Shown: positions 17,211-25,897, counted from the stretch's first letter. The stretch is DNA of 64,000 nucleotides from Hymenobacter sp. 15J16-1T3B (GCF_020711235.1 NZ_JAJFAV010000016.1:62001-126000), one strand, 5' to 3'. The notes: generated by a model from the letters alone, not told the origin. Made by a program: numbers and translations.

Positions 17211-17999
17211 TTACTTGCCCGTAAACGCGGCCGGCCGCTTTTCCAGGAAGGCCTGCGTGCCCTCGCGGAAGTCGTCGGAGGCGAAGCAGCGGGCAAAGGC
17301 GTTGGCCTCGGTCTGGTAGCCGTGGCGCTCCTTGTCGAAGTAGGCGTTGACGCTGTCGATAACCAGGCCCACGGCCAGCGGTGCCTTGGTGAGGATGCGG
17401 CCCAGCAACTGCTGGCAAAAGCCGAGCAGCTCGGCCTGCGGCACCACGTGGTTGACCAAGCCCAGACGCAGGGCCTCGTCGGCCTTGATCATGTCGGCGG
17501 TCATCATCAGCTCCAGGGCCTTGCCCTTGCCCACTAGCTGCGTCAGGCGCTGGGTACCGCCGTAGCCCGGAATCAGGCCCAGGTTCACCTCGGGCTGGCC
17601 GAAGCGGGCGTTGTCGGAAGCCACGCGGAAGTGGCAGGCCATGGCCAGTTCGCAGCCGCCGCCCAGGGCAAAGCCGTTGACGGCCGCAATAACCGGCTTA
17701 GTGCTTTCCTCAATGGTGCAGAAGACCTCCTGCCCGCGCTCGGCGGCGCGGCGGGCCTGCAGTTCGTCCAGAGCGGCCAGCTCGGCAATGTCGGCGCCGG
17801 CCACGAAGGCTTTGTCGCCCGCACCGGTCAGGATAACGCCGCGCACCTGCGGGTTGTCCAGCGCCGATTGCATGGCCCGGCCAATGTCTTCGATGGTGGC
17901 CGCGTTCAGGGCGTTGAGCTTGCTGGGGCGGTTAAGAGTAATGACCAGGATGCCGTTGTCGGTCAGGTCGAGAGCCAGATTTTCCAGTACGGGGAGCAT
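17211..17999 (-). CDS. Enoyl-CoA hydratase/isomerase (crotonase) family protein
   Basis: The 262-residue protein should add water across the double bond of trans-2-enoyl-CoA in fatty-acid or amino-acid breakdown. The oxyanion-hole segments KLNALNA and AFVAGADIAEL are present. Both catalytic glutamates of crotonase are visible, in FALGGGCELAMACHF and FGQPEVNLGLIPGYGGTQRL, so hydratase activity is likely rather than a related isomerase. The ATG at 17999 is chosen over an upstream frame start because the body starts there and a -7 box (18032-18039) lies just upstream. No beta-oxidation partners are adjacent. Confidence 0.9.
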   Translation of the reverse strand: MLPVLENLALDLTDNGILVITLNRPSKLNALNAATIEDIGRAMQSALDNPQVRGVILTGAGDKAFVAGADIAELAALDELQARRAAERGQEVFCTIEESTKPVIAAVNGFALGGGCELAMACHFRVASDNARFGQPEVNLGLIPGYGGTQRLTQLVGKGKALELMMTADMIKADEALRLGLVNHVVPQAELLGFCQQLLGRILTKAPLAVGLVIDSVNAYFDKERHGYQTEANAFARCFASDDFREGTQAFLEKRPAAFTGK

Positions 18000-18031
18000 G
18001 GGCAGGAATTGATGCTGGGGTTCGGAGCGGG

Positions 18032-18039
18032 CAAAGATA
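18032..18039 (-). promoter_or_regulatory. Candidate -7 promoter box for the enoyl-CoA hydratase gene
   Basis: On the minus strand the sequence reads TATCTTTG, matching TAnnTTTG, 33 bp before the ATG. A -33 TTTG at the usual spacing is not evident. Confidence 0.45.
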
Positions 18040-18269
18040 GCCACAATGCGCGGCCGAGGTTTGGGGACTTCCGGCGAGGCATTAGGCCGTTTCGCCGGGT
18101 GAGCGGCCGCGCTGGGCGAAGTTTGACGTGCGGGAATATAGCAACCGGTCTATTTGCACCGGTCAAGGCTGGGTAGGCCGTTGGAGGCCACAAGGCTTGC
18201 TTCCGATATAAGACTTCCTATATTCCATCCCAAACCTCCTTTTTTTCACCTCCAACCACACCAGTTACT

Positions 18270-18692
18270 ATGGGCTTTGTTTCCGAATTCAAGGAGTTCA
18301 TCTCCAAAGGCAATGTGCTCGACCTCGCCGTTGGCGTTATCATCGGCGCGTCGTTCGGCAAAATCGTCAGCTCACTGACCGACGATATCCTGATGCCTAT
18401 TTTGGGAGTGTTTACCGGCGGCATCGATTTCAAAAACTGGTTTGTTGCCCTCGACGGCAACCACTACGACACCATCGAAAAGGCCAAGGAAGCCGGCGCC
18501 GCCACAGTTAACTACGGCAACTTCATTAATGCAGTCATCTACTTTATCATCATTGCCTTTGCTGTCTTCTGGATCGTGAAGCTGGCCAACCGCTTTAAAA
18601 AGCCGGCGCCGGTGCCCGTAGTAGAAGTAGGGCCAACCAAGGACCAAGCTCTGCTGATGGAAATCCGCGACGCGCTGCGCAACCGGGCCTAG
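18270..18692 (+). CDS. mscL: Large-conductance mechanosensitive channel MscL
   Basis: The 140-residue protein forms a homopentameric pore that opens under membrane tension to release solutes during osmotic downshock. The N-terminal amphipathic helix and first transmembrane helix give the family signature: FKEFISKGNVLDLAVGVIIG then FGKIVSSLTDDILMP. The second helix is FINAVIYFIIIAFAVFW, and a charged cytoplasmic helix closes the protein. Length fits the family (130-150). It is transcribed alone, divergent from the hydratase gene. Confidence 0.97.
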   Translation: MGFVSEFKEFISKGNVLDLAVGVIIGASFGKIVSSLTDDILMPILGVFTGGIDFKNWFVALDGNHYDTIEKAKEAGAATVNYGNFINAVIYFIIIAFAVFWIVKLANRFKKPAPVPVVEVGPTKDQALLMEIRDALRNRA

Positions 18693-18993
18693 GTCCGTTG
18701 GGCCGCCGCGTCTAGCCCGCACTTTGCCTGACGCGCTTCGGGCCGCAACAACTATTACGGCCGGTCCGGTTTGCTCGTGTGGGCAAGGCTGGGCCGGCCG
18801 AACTGTTGGGGTAACACTTTAATGTGATGTCAAGAAGTTATTGTGGGTCTGCGCATTGTCGAAATTAAATATTTTCAGTAACCTTGGGACGAGCGTCGCA
18901 GTAAATGGCGGCAGCTTGAACTAACTCATCCCTCCACCCGTTGCGTCGGCGTAGCTGCCACCCACCTTGGCTGCCCACGTTACCCTTATTTCC
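18693..18993. other. Intergenic region downstream of mscL
   Basis: About 300 bp. A GC-rich imperfect inverted repeat (about 18758-18800) lies in the first part and could act as the mscL terminator, though it lacks a T run. The second part is more AT-rich and presumably holds the promoter of the next gene. No open frame was accepted. Confidence 0.35.
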
Positions 18994-19455
18994 ATGCGCA
19001 TGAAGAAATACGTTGCCGCCGCGGCCCTGCTCGTCGGCGGGCTGCTAACGACTGCTGCGGCTCAGGCCCAAACCCAGCCGGCCCCCGCTACGCCGTTTAC
19101 CGGCGGTGAAAAGCCGCGGAAGGAAGCGACTACCAAGAAGCGCAAGCAGCCCTCGGCTGAAGAACTGGCCCGCATGCAGCAGCGCATGAGCATGAACCCC
19201 GACGAGGTGAAGCGCGACCAGCAGATGGAAGTGCTCGAGGCCCGCGCCGGCATGAGCACCAGCCTCGGCAGCGCCAATGGCTCGGCGCGGCAGTACGATA
19301 AATCGGCGGGCGGCTTTACGGTGCGCAAATTCCGCGGCGACAAGCGCAGTGCGGCCATGCAGAAGCGCGGCGAAGCACGCCCGGCACCCGGCATCGATCC
19401 GCCCGGCAAGCCCCTCAAGCACAAGAAGCCCAAGCGGCATTTCCTGGGCCTCTAG
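18994..19455 (+). CDS. Small secreted basic protein, unknown function
   Basis: The 153-residue product has a clear signal peptide (MKKYVAAAALLVGGLLTTAAAQ region), then a charged, low-complexity mature part rich in Lys, Arg, Glu, Met and Gln with no recognised domain. The tail is strongly basic (KPLKHKKPKRHF). Two ATGs compete, 18994 and 19000; I list the first. An in-frame TTG nine codons earlier is less likely. It is a single gene closed by a terminator at 19475-19507. No family was recognised. Confidence 0.6.
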   Translation: MRMKKYVAAAALLVGGLLTTAAAQAQTQPAPATPFTGGEKPRKEATTKKRKQPSAEELARMQQRMSMNPDEVKRDQQMEVLEARAGMSTSLGSANGSARQYDKSAGGFTVRKFRGDKRSAAMQKRGEARPAPGIDPPGKPLKHKKPKRHFLGL

Positions 19456-19474
19456 GCCCCTTTCGAGAACAAAG

Positions 19475-19507
19475 AAAAAGCCCCGACGCAAAGCTTCGGG
19501 GCTTTTT
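19475..19507. terminator. Bidirectional terminator between convergent units
   Basis: A perfect 12-bp stem (19475-19486 with 19496-19507) has A on the left and T on the right, so it can end transcription from both the small secreted-protein gene (plus) and the OmpA-like operon (minus). Confidence 0.85.
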
Positions 19508-19610
19508 GCTTCTTCAGATGTCGTGTCAGAGCCACCGTTCGCCTCTGAGCACTGAAGAAAGACTGGAGAAAGGGATAAGGAGGAGCTGCTGCAGGGCCAG
19601 TGGCGCGGGC

Positions 19611-19688
19611 TCAGCCCAGGCTGAGCACCCAGCCAAGCAGCGCGGCCAGCAACAGGCCGGCACCGCGACGCAGGAGCAGGTAAGTCAT
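19611..19688 (-). CDS. Putative 25-residue membrane peptide
   Basis: The reverse strand encodes a 25-residue peptide starting MTYLLLRRGAG and continuing as one hydrophobic helix (LLLAALLGWVLSLG). It starts 14 bp after the OmpA-like gene stop and ends before the bidirectional terminator, so it would be the last gene of that operon. Positive residues before the helix would place the N-terminus in the cytoplasm. No family is recognised, and so short a frame could arise by chance. Confidence 0.35.
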   Translation of the reverse strand: MTYLLLRRGAGLLLAALLGWVLSLG

Positions 19689-19702
19689 GGCGGGGCAGGA
19701 AC

Positions 19703-20230
19703 TTAGAGCTTGACGAATTCCAGGCGCTGATTGAGCGGCGCGTACTCGTCGTCGGGCTCGGTGTAGAGCGGCTGCGTGCTGCCCAGGCCCTTGGCCGATA
19801 GCCGGGTGCCATCGATGCCGAGGCCGATGAGGGCGGCGCGGACCGCGTCGGCGCGGCGCTGCGAGAGGCGCTGGTTGGCCGCCGCCTCGCCGGCCAGCAG
19901 GGTATGCGCTTCGATACGCAGGCGCACGTCGGGGTTGCGGCGCAGCATGTCGGCCATGCCTTTCACGAAGGGCTGCGAGTCGGCCAGCAAGGTGGCCGAG
20001 CCTTCCTCGAAGGCAATGCTGTGCGACACCACGCGGCCGTTGTCCATGAGCAGGGCGTAGTATTCGCCGGTTTTCTCGGTGAGCTTGCGCTCCACGGCTT
20101 TGTTGACTTCGCGCTCGGCCGCGCGGTTCACCGCCCGGTCGACGGCCCCGGTAAGGATGCCGAATTGGGCGTGGGAAGTGAGCGGCAGCAAGCTCAGCAG
20201 CAAGCCGGCAAACAAAAAGAGAGGTTTCAT
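19703..20230 (-). CDS. OmpA-family peptidoglycan-associated protein
   Basis: The 175-residue exported protein has a signal peptide (FLFAGLLLSLLPLTSHAQ), a short charged region, and a C-terminal OmpA domain: IAFEEGSATLLADSQPFV, then RLRIEAHTLLAGEAAANQ and LSQRRADAVRAALIGLGID. Such domains bind diaminopimelate peptidoglycan and tether the outer membrane. The usual GHTD motif is replaced by EAHT, and the arginine of LSQRRA is kept. It starts 31 bp after the upstream lipoprotein stop and is part of a short envelope operon. Confidence 0.82.
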   Translation of the reverse strand: MKPLFLFAGLLLSLLPLTSHAQFGILTGAVDRAVNRAAEREVNKAVERKLTEKTGEYYALLMDNGRVVSHSIAFEEGSATLLADSQPFVKGMADMLRRNPDVRLRIEAHTLLAGEAAANQRLSQRRADAVRAALIGLGIDGTRLSAKGLGSTQPLYTEPDDEYAPLNQRLEFVKL

Positions 20231-20261
20231 AGCGGGTAGTGAACGGGGAATGTAAATGGGC

Positions 20262-20879
20262 TCAGAGCGCGGCCAAGCCGCGTAGATTCAGGGTGCGGGC
20301 CACGGCTTTCACCAGCCGCGTGTCTTCCTGCCCGGTCGATTCAACGGAGACAAAAAACCGGTCGCCGACGCCCAAGGCCACCGCGGCGCGGCGCTCCAGC
20401 TTTTGCACGGTTTCGTAACCGCGCACGCCGGGCAGGCCCAGGTCGCAGCCGCGCATCAGCTGCTCGTCGCTTTCCTGCCAGATGTTGGGGCTCATCAGCG
20501 CCGTGGCGCCGGCGTAGAGCGCCTGCGCGCCGTTGTAATCCACGAGCTGCACCTTCAGCCGTTGGCTGCCTTTGCGGTAGTGCTGCTCACAGGTGGAGTA
20601 GCTGATGCCGCCCAATTGCACCGACTCGCCCTGGGGGCTGCCTTCGCGCACGAAGCCGGCCACGTGCTCGGGCAGAAACCGCTGCAGCACTTGGTAGTGC
20701 AGCGAAACGGTGTCGCCGCGCTGGGCCCGCGGCGACACCGCTTCGCGCTGAGCCGTCGGCACCGCTACGCCGTTGCCGGGCGCGGCCGGGGCAGGCGACT
20801 CGCCGACGTTTTGCATGTGGCTGCAGGCCCCTAGCAGGGGCAGAAGCAAGCAACTGGCGAGCAGGCGCGGGGCAATCAT
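20262..20879 (-). CDS. Lipoprotein of unknown function
   Basis: The 205-residue protein starts with a lipoprotein signal (LLASCLLLPLLGAC, cysteine at about 19), then a Pro/Ala-rich linker and a folded domain of about 150 residues with no family that I recognise. Features include YQVLQRFLPEHVAGFV, a pair of cysteines (STCEQHY and RGCDLG) and a predicted mixed alpha/beta pattern. It lies between an outer-membrane barrel gene and an OmpA-like gene, 45 and 31 bp away, so it probably acts at the outer membrane with them. Confidence 0.7.
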   Translation of the reverse strand: MIAPRLLASCLLLPLLGACSHMQNVGESPAPAAPGNGVAVPTAQREAVSPRAQRGDTVSLHYQVLQRFLPEHVAGFVREGSPQGESVQLGGISYSTCEQHYRKGSQRLKVQLVDYNGAQALYAGATALMSPNIWQESDEQLMRGCDLGLPGVRGYETVQKLERRAAVALGVGDRFFVSVESTGQEDTRLVKAVARTLNLRGLAAL

Positions 20880-20924
20880 GGGAGGGGTGGGCGGCAGGGC
20901 GAGAAGGAGGAAGGCTGGGCAGGC

Positions 20925-21716
20925 TTAGAATCGGGCGGTTAGCCCGAGCTTGAGCAGCGACATATCGTAGCCCAGTTCCCCGAAGGCGCCCAGGTTATCG
21001 GTCAGCATGTAGCGTGCGCCGACGAATACCCCCGAGGTGAGGGCCACGCCGCCGTAGTTGCTGCTGTAGACATCGTAGTTGGTAGAGTACGACTCGATGC
21101 GCACGCCCAGGGTCAGGCCAGCGTAGGTGTCCAGCTTGGGATTTTCCAGGATGTTGTAGTGGTAAGTGCCGCGGGCAGCCACGATGAAGTTTTTCCAGGA
21201 CGCTTTGTAAGTGCCCGACTTCCAGCTATAGCCCTTGTAGCCAACGATGCCGCCCACGCCGATAACGCCCGGGCCGATGTTGTCGACGATGCCGCGCTCT
21301 ACGGAAACGCTCAAGGCCGGGGTGGCGTGAATGCCGGTAAACAGGCCGTAGCCGTAGCCGAGGCCGAAGCCCACGCCGAGGTTGGCCGCGGTGCTGCCGA
21401 CACCGAAATCGTGGCCGTTGGTAGCTGCCGATTTCGCCGGTGCTTTTGCCGGGGTTTTGGCGGTAGTCGTTTTGGCCGGAGCCTCTTCGGGTGCCGGCGC
21501 AGGAGCCGGGGCAGGCGTAGCGGCGGGTTTGGCCGCTGCCGTAGCCGGTTTGGCGGCCGTTTTAGCGGTGGTGCTGGCAGGTTTGGCGGCCGCGCTGGCC
21601 GGCTTGGTCGTCGTGCTGCGGGTAGCTGTTGATGAGGCCGGACGGGATTGGGCCGAGGCCGCAACCGAGGCGAGCGTCGACATGGCGAGCAGGATAGCGA
21701 GGCGGAATGTTTTCAT
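20925..21716 (-). CDS. Outer-membrane beta-barrel protein with Ala/Lys/Pro/Thr-rich linker
   Basis: The 263-residue protein has a signal peptide (MKTFRLAILLAMSTLASVAA), a low-complexity linker of about 75 residues made of Ala, Lys, Pro and Thr, then about 160 residues with alternating amphipathic strands ending in aromatic F (LKLGLTARF), as expected for a porin-like barrel. The linker resembles PT-rich periplasmic spacers. The ATG at 21716 is chosen for its signal peptide. The promoter box at 21787-21794 lies about 70 bp upstream, making this the first gene of a barrel-lipoprotein-OmpA operon. Confidence 0.75.
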   Translation of the reverse strand: MKTFRLAILLAMSTLASVAASAQSRPASSTATRSTTTKPASAAAKPASTTAKTAAKPATAAAKPAATPAPAPAPAPEEAPAKTTTAKTPAKAPAKSAATNGHDFGVGSTAANLGVGFGLGYGYGLFTGIHATPALSVSVERGIVDNIGPGVIGVGGIVGYKGYSWKSGTYKASWKNFIVAARGTYHYNILENPKLDTYAGLTLGVRIESYSTNYDVYSSNYGGVALTSGVFVGARYMLTDNLGAFGELGYDMSLLKLGLTARF

Positions 21717-21786
21717 GGTGTTAGGGGAACGGTGTAAAAAGAAGAGGACCAAGTCGGCGAGTGGCAGCAGGGCCAATCGTCTGGGA

Positions 21787-21817
21787 CAAAGCTACCGTCT
21801 ACCCCTGCCTTGCGTCA
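21787..21817 (-). promoter_or_regulatory. Promoter of the barrel-lipoprotein-OmpA operon
   Basis: The minus strand reads TTGA, about 20 nt, then TAGCTTTG (21787-21794), close to the Bacteroidota TTTG-N19-21-TAnnTTTG form. The start codon is about 70 bp downstream. Confidence 0.55.
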
Positions 21818-21871
21818 ATCGCATGATGATGTGACGATGAGCTAAATGCTTGATAATTAAAATTTTGACTA

Positions 21872-21920
21872 TAAAAAACCCGCCCCGTGCGACGACCGGT
21901 AAGGGTCGTCACACGGGGCG
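21872..21920 (-). terminator. Rho-independent terminator of the DUF4870-like gene
   Basis: A long stem (about 17 bp with one interruption, 21881-21897 with 21903-21920) is followed on the minus strand by six T. Confidence 0.85.
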
Positions 21921-21978
21921 GTGACGTAAAGCAAATCAGCTAAAAATTGTCGGGGAGACAGTGCTAGTAGGCGGCAGC

Positions 21979-22443
21979 TTACTGCTCGGCAAATAGACGC
22001 TGGGCCAGGCCGCCAATTAGCGGCAGTGGTTCGTACAGCCCGCTCATAGCCGCCATCACGCCCATCATGCGCAGCAACAGCAGCAGCCCCAGACCAACGC
22101 CTGCCACCACCAAGCTGCTCCAACCGAGGAACGGCAGCATGAGCAATTGCATCACGACCACGACGGCCGATATCACCGTCACCAGCGTCATCTGCCGCAA
22201 GTGAAAGGCAGTGAGCGGGCCGCGTCGCTCGCGGGGGCAGCGGTAGGCCGTCAGCCAGCCCGACACGGAGAGGTAGCACATGATGGCCATTTTCCGATCG
22301 AGCTGCCCGGAATCAGCGCCGTAGGTGTCGCGAGGATTGCTGGGGCAGATGCCGACTTCCTCGAAGTCGCCCAACCAAGTACCTATCCGGTTGCTGAACT
22401 GCCAAACGAAGTCAGTCGCTAAGATTCTGTTCAAGGCAAGCAT
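21979..22443 (-). CDS. DUF4870-like small membrane protein
   Basis: The 154-residue protein has a soluble N-terminal part of about 50 residues and then three hydrophobic segments: IMCYLSVSGWLTAY, TLVTVISAVVVVMQLLMLPF and a long one around VVAGVGLGLLLLLRMMGV. The motif YLSVSGWL...FHLRQ matches the DUF4870 family of small membrane proteins (function unknown). I chose the ATG at 22443; a later methionine just before the first helix is possible. It is a single gene with its own terminator. Confidence 0.65.
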   Translation of the reverse strand: MLALNRILATDFVWQFSNRIGTWLGDFEEVGICPSNPRDTYGADSGQLDRKMAIMCYLSVSGWLTAYRCPRERRGPLTAFHLRQMTLVTVISAVVVVMQLLMLPFLGWSSLVVAGVGLGLLLLLRMMGVMAAMSGLYEPLPLIGGLAQRLFAEQ

Positions 22444-22669
22444 AGCTGTGTGGGGAATGAGGCTGCGTGTGGGCCGGTGCCCGGGCGGGCTGCCGGAGTC
22501 GTCAAACCAATGTGCAGACCGGAGGGGCGAAGGTTGGTTTGCGTTCGACTCTCCAAAGGTGCCGCGAGAGGCCGCCGGAATGCTAACACGCATGTTTCAA
22601 ATCCTGACACGTATGTATCATTGTGGGTAATGCATTGATATTCAATGGATTTTGTTTGTGTTAAGCCGC
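22444..22669. other. Intergenic leader region of the DUF4870-like gene
   Basis: About 225 bp, less GC-rich near 22580-22670. Two near-identical 10-bp direct repeats (ACACGCATGT and ACACGTATGT, about 22587-22596 and 22607-22616) lie about 20 bp apart and could be regulator sites. No accepted open frame. Confidence 0.3.
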
Positions 22670-22707
22670 AAAAAAATAGCACGAGCTTGGTTGAAAGCTC
22701 GTGCTAT
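22670..22707 (-). terminator. Rho-independent terminator of the hybrid sensor kinase gene
   Basis: A perfect 13-bp stem (22676-22688 with 22695-22707) with a six-base loop is followed on the minus strand by seven T. It starts about 20 bp after the stop codon. Confidence 0.9.
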
Positions 22708-22728
22708 GGCAAGAATAAGTAGGAAAAT

Positions 22729-25700
22729 TTAATGCTCGACTGCCGCCCCCGCCGCATATTCGGAGGGTGTCTGGTGGTACTGTTCGCGGAAACATTTGCT
22801 GAAATAGGAGAGGTTGCCGAAGCCCACTTGCTCGGCTACCTCGGCCACGTTGCCGGCCTGGGCCAGCAGCAGCGCCGCCGCCCGCCGCAGCCGCACGGTA
22901 CGCACAAACTCCGACGTCGACTGGTCGGTGAGGGCTTTGAGCTTGCGGTGTAGTTGCACCCGGCTCAGGGCCATGGCGTCGGCAAATTGCTCCACGCTGA
23001 AGTCGGCGTCGGCCATGCGTTCCTCCACCACGGCTAGCGCCCGGTTGAGGAACGCTTCGTCGGCCGAGGTGATGCTGATGTCGCGGGGCTGCAGGGTGAC
23101 GGCCCGGCCGAAGCGCTGCCGCAGCAGCTCCCGCTGCCGGATCAGGCTGTGCATGCGCACGCGCAGTTCCTCGGGCCGGAAGGGCTTGGTCAGGTACTCG
23201 TCGGCGCCGAGGCCGAAGCTGGTCAGGCGCGCTTCGTCGCCGGCGCGGGCGGTAAGCAAGATGACGGGCACGTGGCTGGTACGTTCGTCCGCGCGCAACT
23301 GCCGGCACAGCTCCAGCCCGTCCATCTTGGGCATCATCAAGTCCGACACAATAAGGTCAGGCACGACGGCTACCGCCTGGGCCAGGCCTTGCTCCCCGTC
23401 ATCGGCCGTCAGCACCCGGAACTCGGCGGCGAGGCAGCTGTGGATGTAGGCGCGCATTTCGGGGTTATCCTCCACCACCAGCACCAACGGCCGCGCTTCG
23501 TCCTCGGGGGCCGCTGACGAAAGGGGCAAGGCCGTTTCCGGCGCATGACGAAGCAGCGAAGCGACTTGTCCCGGCCCCATATCCGCCAAGGTCGTCGCAT
23601 CGGCGGCGGGCCGGAGCTCCTCGGGCTGCAGGTGAGCCGCGCCCAGCGGCAGCTCCACCACAAAAGTGGTGCCCTGTCCCAGCACGCTCGACACCCGGAT
23701 GTGGCCGTGGTGCAGCGCCACGAGCTCTTTCACCAAAGCCAGCCCAATGCCGGAGCCCTCGTGCCGGCGAGTGCGCGAGTCGTCGACCTGGTGAAAGCGG
23801 TCAAAAATCAAGGGCAGGTGCTCGGCCGGAATGCCCGGGCCGGTGTCGCGCACGCGCAGCACCGCCCGCTCCGCCTGCCGATCAACGCTGACTACCACCT
23901 GCCCGCCGGCCGGGGTGAACTTCAGCGCGTTGCCCAGCAGGTTGTAGAGAATCTTGTCGAGCTGCTCAGCGTCAAAATACACCTCCAACTCCTCGAGCGG
24001 GCTTTCAAAGCGCAGCTCTACCTCGTTGCCGACGGCTAGCGACTCAAACGACAGCACGTTGGTGCGTACCGTGCGCACCAAGTCGTCGGGGGCGGCGGCC
24101 AGGCGCGTTTGCCCGGCTTCGAGGCGGGCAATGTCGAGCAGCTGGTTGATGAGGCGCAGCAGGCGCCGGGCGTTGCGCAGCATCAGGGCGTACTCAGGGT
24201 GTGCCGCTTCCTCGTGCCGTTGCCGGGCTTCGCTGAGCAGTTGCTCCAGCGGACTGATAATGAGCGTGAGTGGAGTACGCAGCTCGTGCGAAATATTGGT
24301 GAAGAACTTGGTTTTCAGCTCGTCCAGCTCCTGCAGCTGGTGCGAGGTGCGGATGCTGGCCTGCAGCTCCTGGTAAGCCTGCTGCAATTCGGCGGCTCGC
24401 GCCGCCAGCTCCTGATTGGAGCGGTGCTGCAGCTCTTCCTTCTCACGCGACACTTCCAGCGCCCGCGTTTGGGCTGCCTGCTTTTCGCGCATGGCGGCCA
24501 GGGCTTCGTTCTGGGCAGCTTCCTTGGCCTGCAACGCCCGCAGCGCTTCCTCCTGGGCCAATTGCTTGTCTTTCTTAGCCAAATTGATGCGGTCCGCCAA
24601 ACCCAGGGACAGCAGAATCATTTCCAACGCCGAGGCCACGTGCACGCCGTGCGTCGACCAGAAGCCAAAGTGCGGAATCAGCTCCACTTGGCTTAGGTAA
24701 TAATTTACCACGGCCACCAGCAGCAAGGTCCAGCCCACCATGTAATAGCGGGCCGGTCGGTAGCCGGCCCGTAGGGCCAGGGTGCCCGCCGTCAGCAGCA
24801 CGAAGCTGGTCCAGAGGGCCGTGCCGGCCTGCCACCACGCCGAAGCCTGCGAATCGGGCGTCAGAAAGCTGAGCAGCGGCAGCCAGGCCAGCACCAGCGT
24901 CAGGCGCAGCAGCCGGTCGAAACGGGGGAGCATCCGCGGCGTTTCCAGAAACGCCCGCGCCGTGAGCGTCCCGAAGAAAATGGTACAGGCCAGCACAAAA
25001 TTCTGGCGTAGGTCCAGTTCCGCGCCGGTAAGGGAGCTGGGCCAGAGTTGCCGCCAGTAGCCAGTCATGTCGAGCTGCGCCGCGGTAAAGGCGGCCACGT
25101 ACAGCGAGTAGTATAGGTAGCTTTTGTCGCGGACCGAGAAAAACAGCAGCAGGTTGTAGGCCAGCAGCGCCAGCATAATGCCGAAGTAAGGCCCCATGGT
25201 CAGGTCGCCGTCTCGCGCCGCCTGCAGCGCGTGTGCCTGCTCGGCCACGGCAAAATACACGCGCTGCCGGGCCGGCAAGCGGGCGTAAAGCAGCAGCGGC
25301 TCGTCGGGCGACAAATCCAACCGTAGGTTGAACTGCCGCAATGGCAGCGCGTGCGTCTGCTCAAAGGGCAGCGTCGACTTTAGCACCACCCGTCGCGCCG
25401 CCGCACCGGGGCGTTGCAGGTATATTTCCAGCCCGTCGAGGTAGTCCGTCGACACCAGCAGCAGCCAGCGCGTAGTGGCCGCCGTGCCCGAGCGCACGGC
25501 GCAGCGCACCCACTGCTCCCGCGCCGAAGCGGGTAGCTCGGCCTTGGCCATGGGGCGAAACTGTCCCGCCCAACGCGCCGATTGCACGTCGGCCAGGGTC
25601 AGGCCCGAGGGCGCGGCCAGCAGCTCCGCGTCTTGGTACAGCCAAGTCAAGGCGGCCGTGTCGCGAACTGTTGTTATAGGATTGGGCGCGGCCACGGCCC

Positions 25701-25749
25701 CGAAAGCCAGCAGCCAGCAACTCCCCAGCAGGAGTAACAGGTGTTTCAT
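22729..25749 (-). CDS. Hybrid two-component system: 7TMR-DISM sensor kinase, receiver and AraC regulator in one chain
   Basis: The 1006-residue protein joins a full signalling path. In order: signal peptide; 7TMR-DISM extracellular carbohydrate-type domain (about 25-170); seven transmembrane helices (about 175-385); coiled coil (about 390-475); HisKA with phospho-acceptor histidine near residue 487 (NISHELRTPLTLI); HATPase with N box NLLGNALKF and G boxes DTGPGIP and GSGIGLALV; receiver with aspartate near residue 802 (VSDLMMPKMDG) and TKPF lysine; AraC helix-turn-helix (VEQFADAMALSRVQLHRKL, then VAEQVGFGNLSYFSKCF). The protein should sense an external ligand and bind DNA directly. Classical polysaccharide-linked hybrids carry beta-propeller sensors; here the sensor is DISM. 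Target genes are not adjacent. ATG 25749 opens the signal peptide. Confidence 0.93.
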   Translation of the reverse strand: MKHLLLLLGSCWLLAFGAVAAPNPITTVRDTAALTWLYQDAELLAAPSGLTLADVQSARWAGQFRPMAKAELPASAREQWVRCAVRSGTAATTRWLLLVSTDYLDGLEIYLQRPGAAARRVVLKSTLPFEQTHALPLRQFNLRLDLSPDEPLLLYARLPARQRVYFAVAEQAHALQAARDGDLTMGPYFGIMLALLAYNLLLFFSVRDKSYLYYSLYVAAFTAAQLDMTGYWRQLWPSSLTGAELDLRQNFVLACTIFFGTLTARAFLETPRMLPRFDRLLRLTLVLAWLPLLSFLTPDSQASAWWQAGTALWTSFVLLTAGTLALRAGYRPARYYMVGWTLLLVAVVNYYLSQVELIPHFGFWSTHGVHVASALEMILLSLGLADRINLAKKDKQLAQEEALRALQAKEAAQNEALAAMREKQAAQTRALEVSREKEELQHRSNQELAARAAELQQAYQELQASIRTSHQLQELDELKTKFFTNISHELRTPLTLIISPLEQLLSEARQRHEEAAHPEYALMLRNARRLLRLINQLLDIARLEAGQTRLAAAPDDLVRTVRTNVLSFESLAVGNEVELRFESPLEELEVYFDAEQLDKILYNLLGNALKFTPAGGQVVVSVDRQAERAVLRVRDTGPGIPAEHLPLIFDRFHQVDDSRTRRHEGSGIGLALVKELVALHHGHIRVSSVLGQGTTFVVELPLGAAHLQPEELRPAADATTLADMGPGQVASLLRHAPETALPLSSAAPEDEARPLVLVVEDNPEMRAYIHSCLAAEFRVLTADDGEQGLAQAVAVVPDLIVSDLMMPKMDGLELCRQLRADERTSHVPVILLTARAGDEARLTSFGLGADEYLTKPFRPEELRVRMHSLIRQRELLRQRFGRAVTLQPRDISITSADEAFLNRALAVVEERMADADFSVEQFADAMALSRVQLHRKLKALTDQSTSEFVRTVRLRRAAALLLAQAGNVAEVAEQVGFGNLSYFSKCFREQYHQTPSEYAAGAAVEH

Positions 25750-25841
25750 GCGGAACGGTGGTGGGTGAAAGAGCGCATTAGTAAGATACAACACATTGCC
25801 CATATAGAGGCTAATTAGGCCTTAGGCGTTGGCCTAGGCCC

Positions 25842-25873
25842 AAAAAAAGCCCCGGCCGTTTCCGGTCGGGGCT
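25842..25873 (-). terminator. Terminator of the rimP-nusA-infB operon
   Basis: A GC-rich stem (25848-25857 with 25864-25873) with a six-base loop is followed on the minus strand by seven T, about 25 bp after the infB stop. Confidence 0.88.
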
Positions 25874-25897
25874 CCTTGGTCGCTGATAAGCCGTGGC

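Noticed and set aside
22580-22670. Two 10-bp direct repeats as a regulator site
   Set aside because: Only two short copies and no matching promoter box; noted in the intergenic entry, but too weak for a separate claim.
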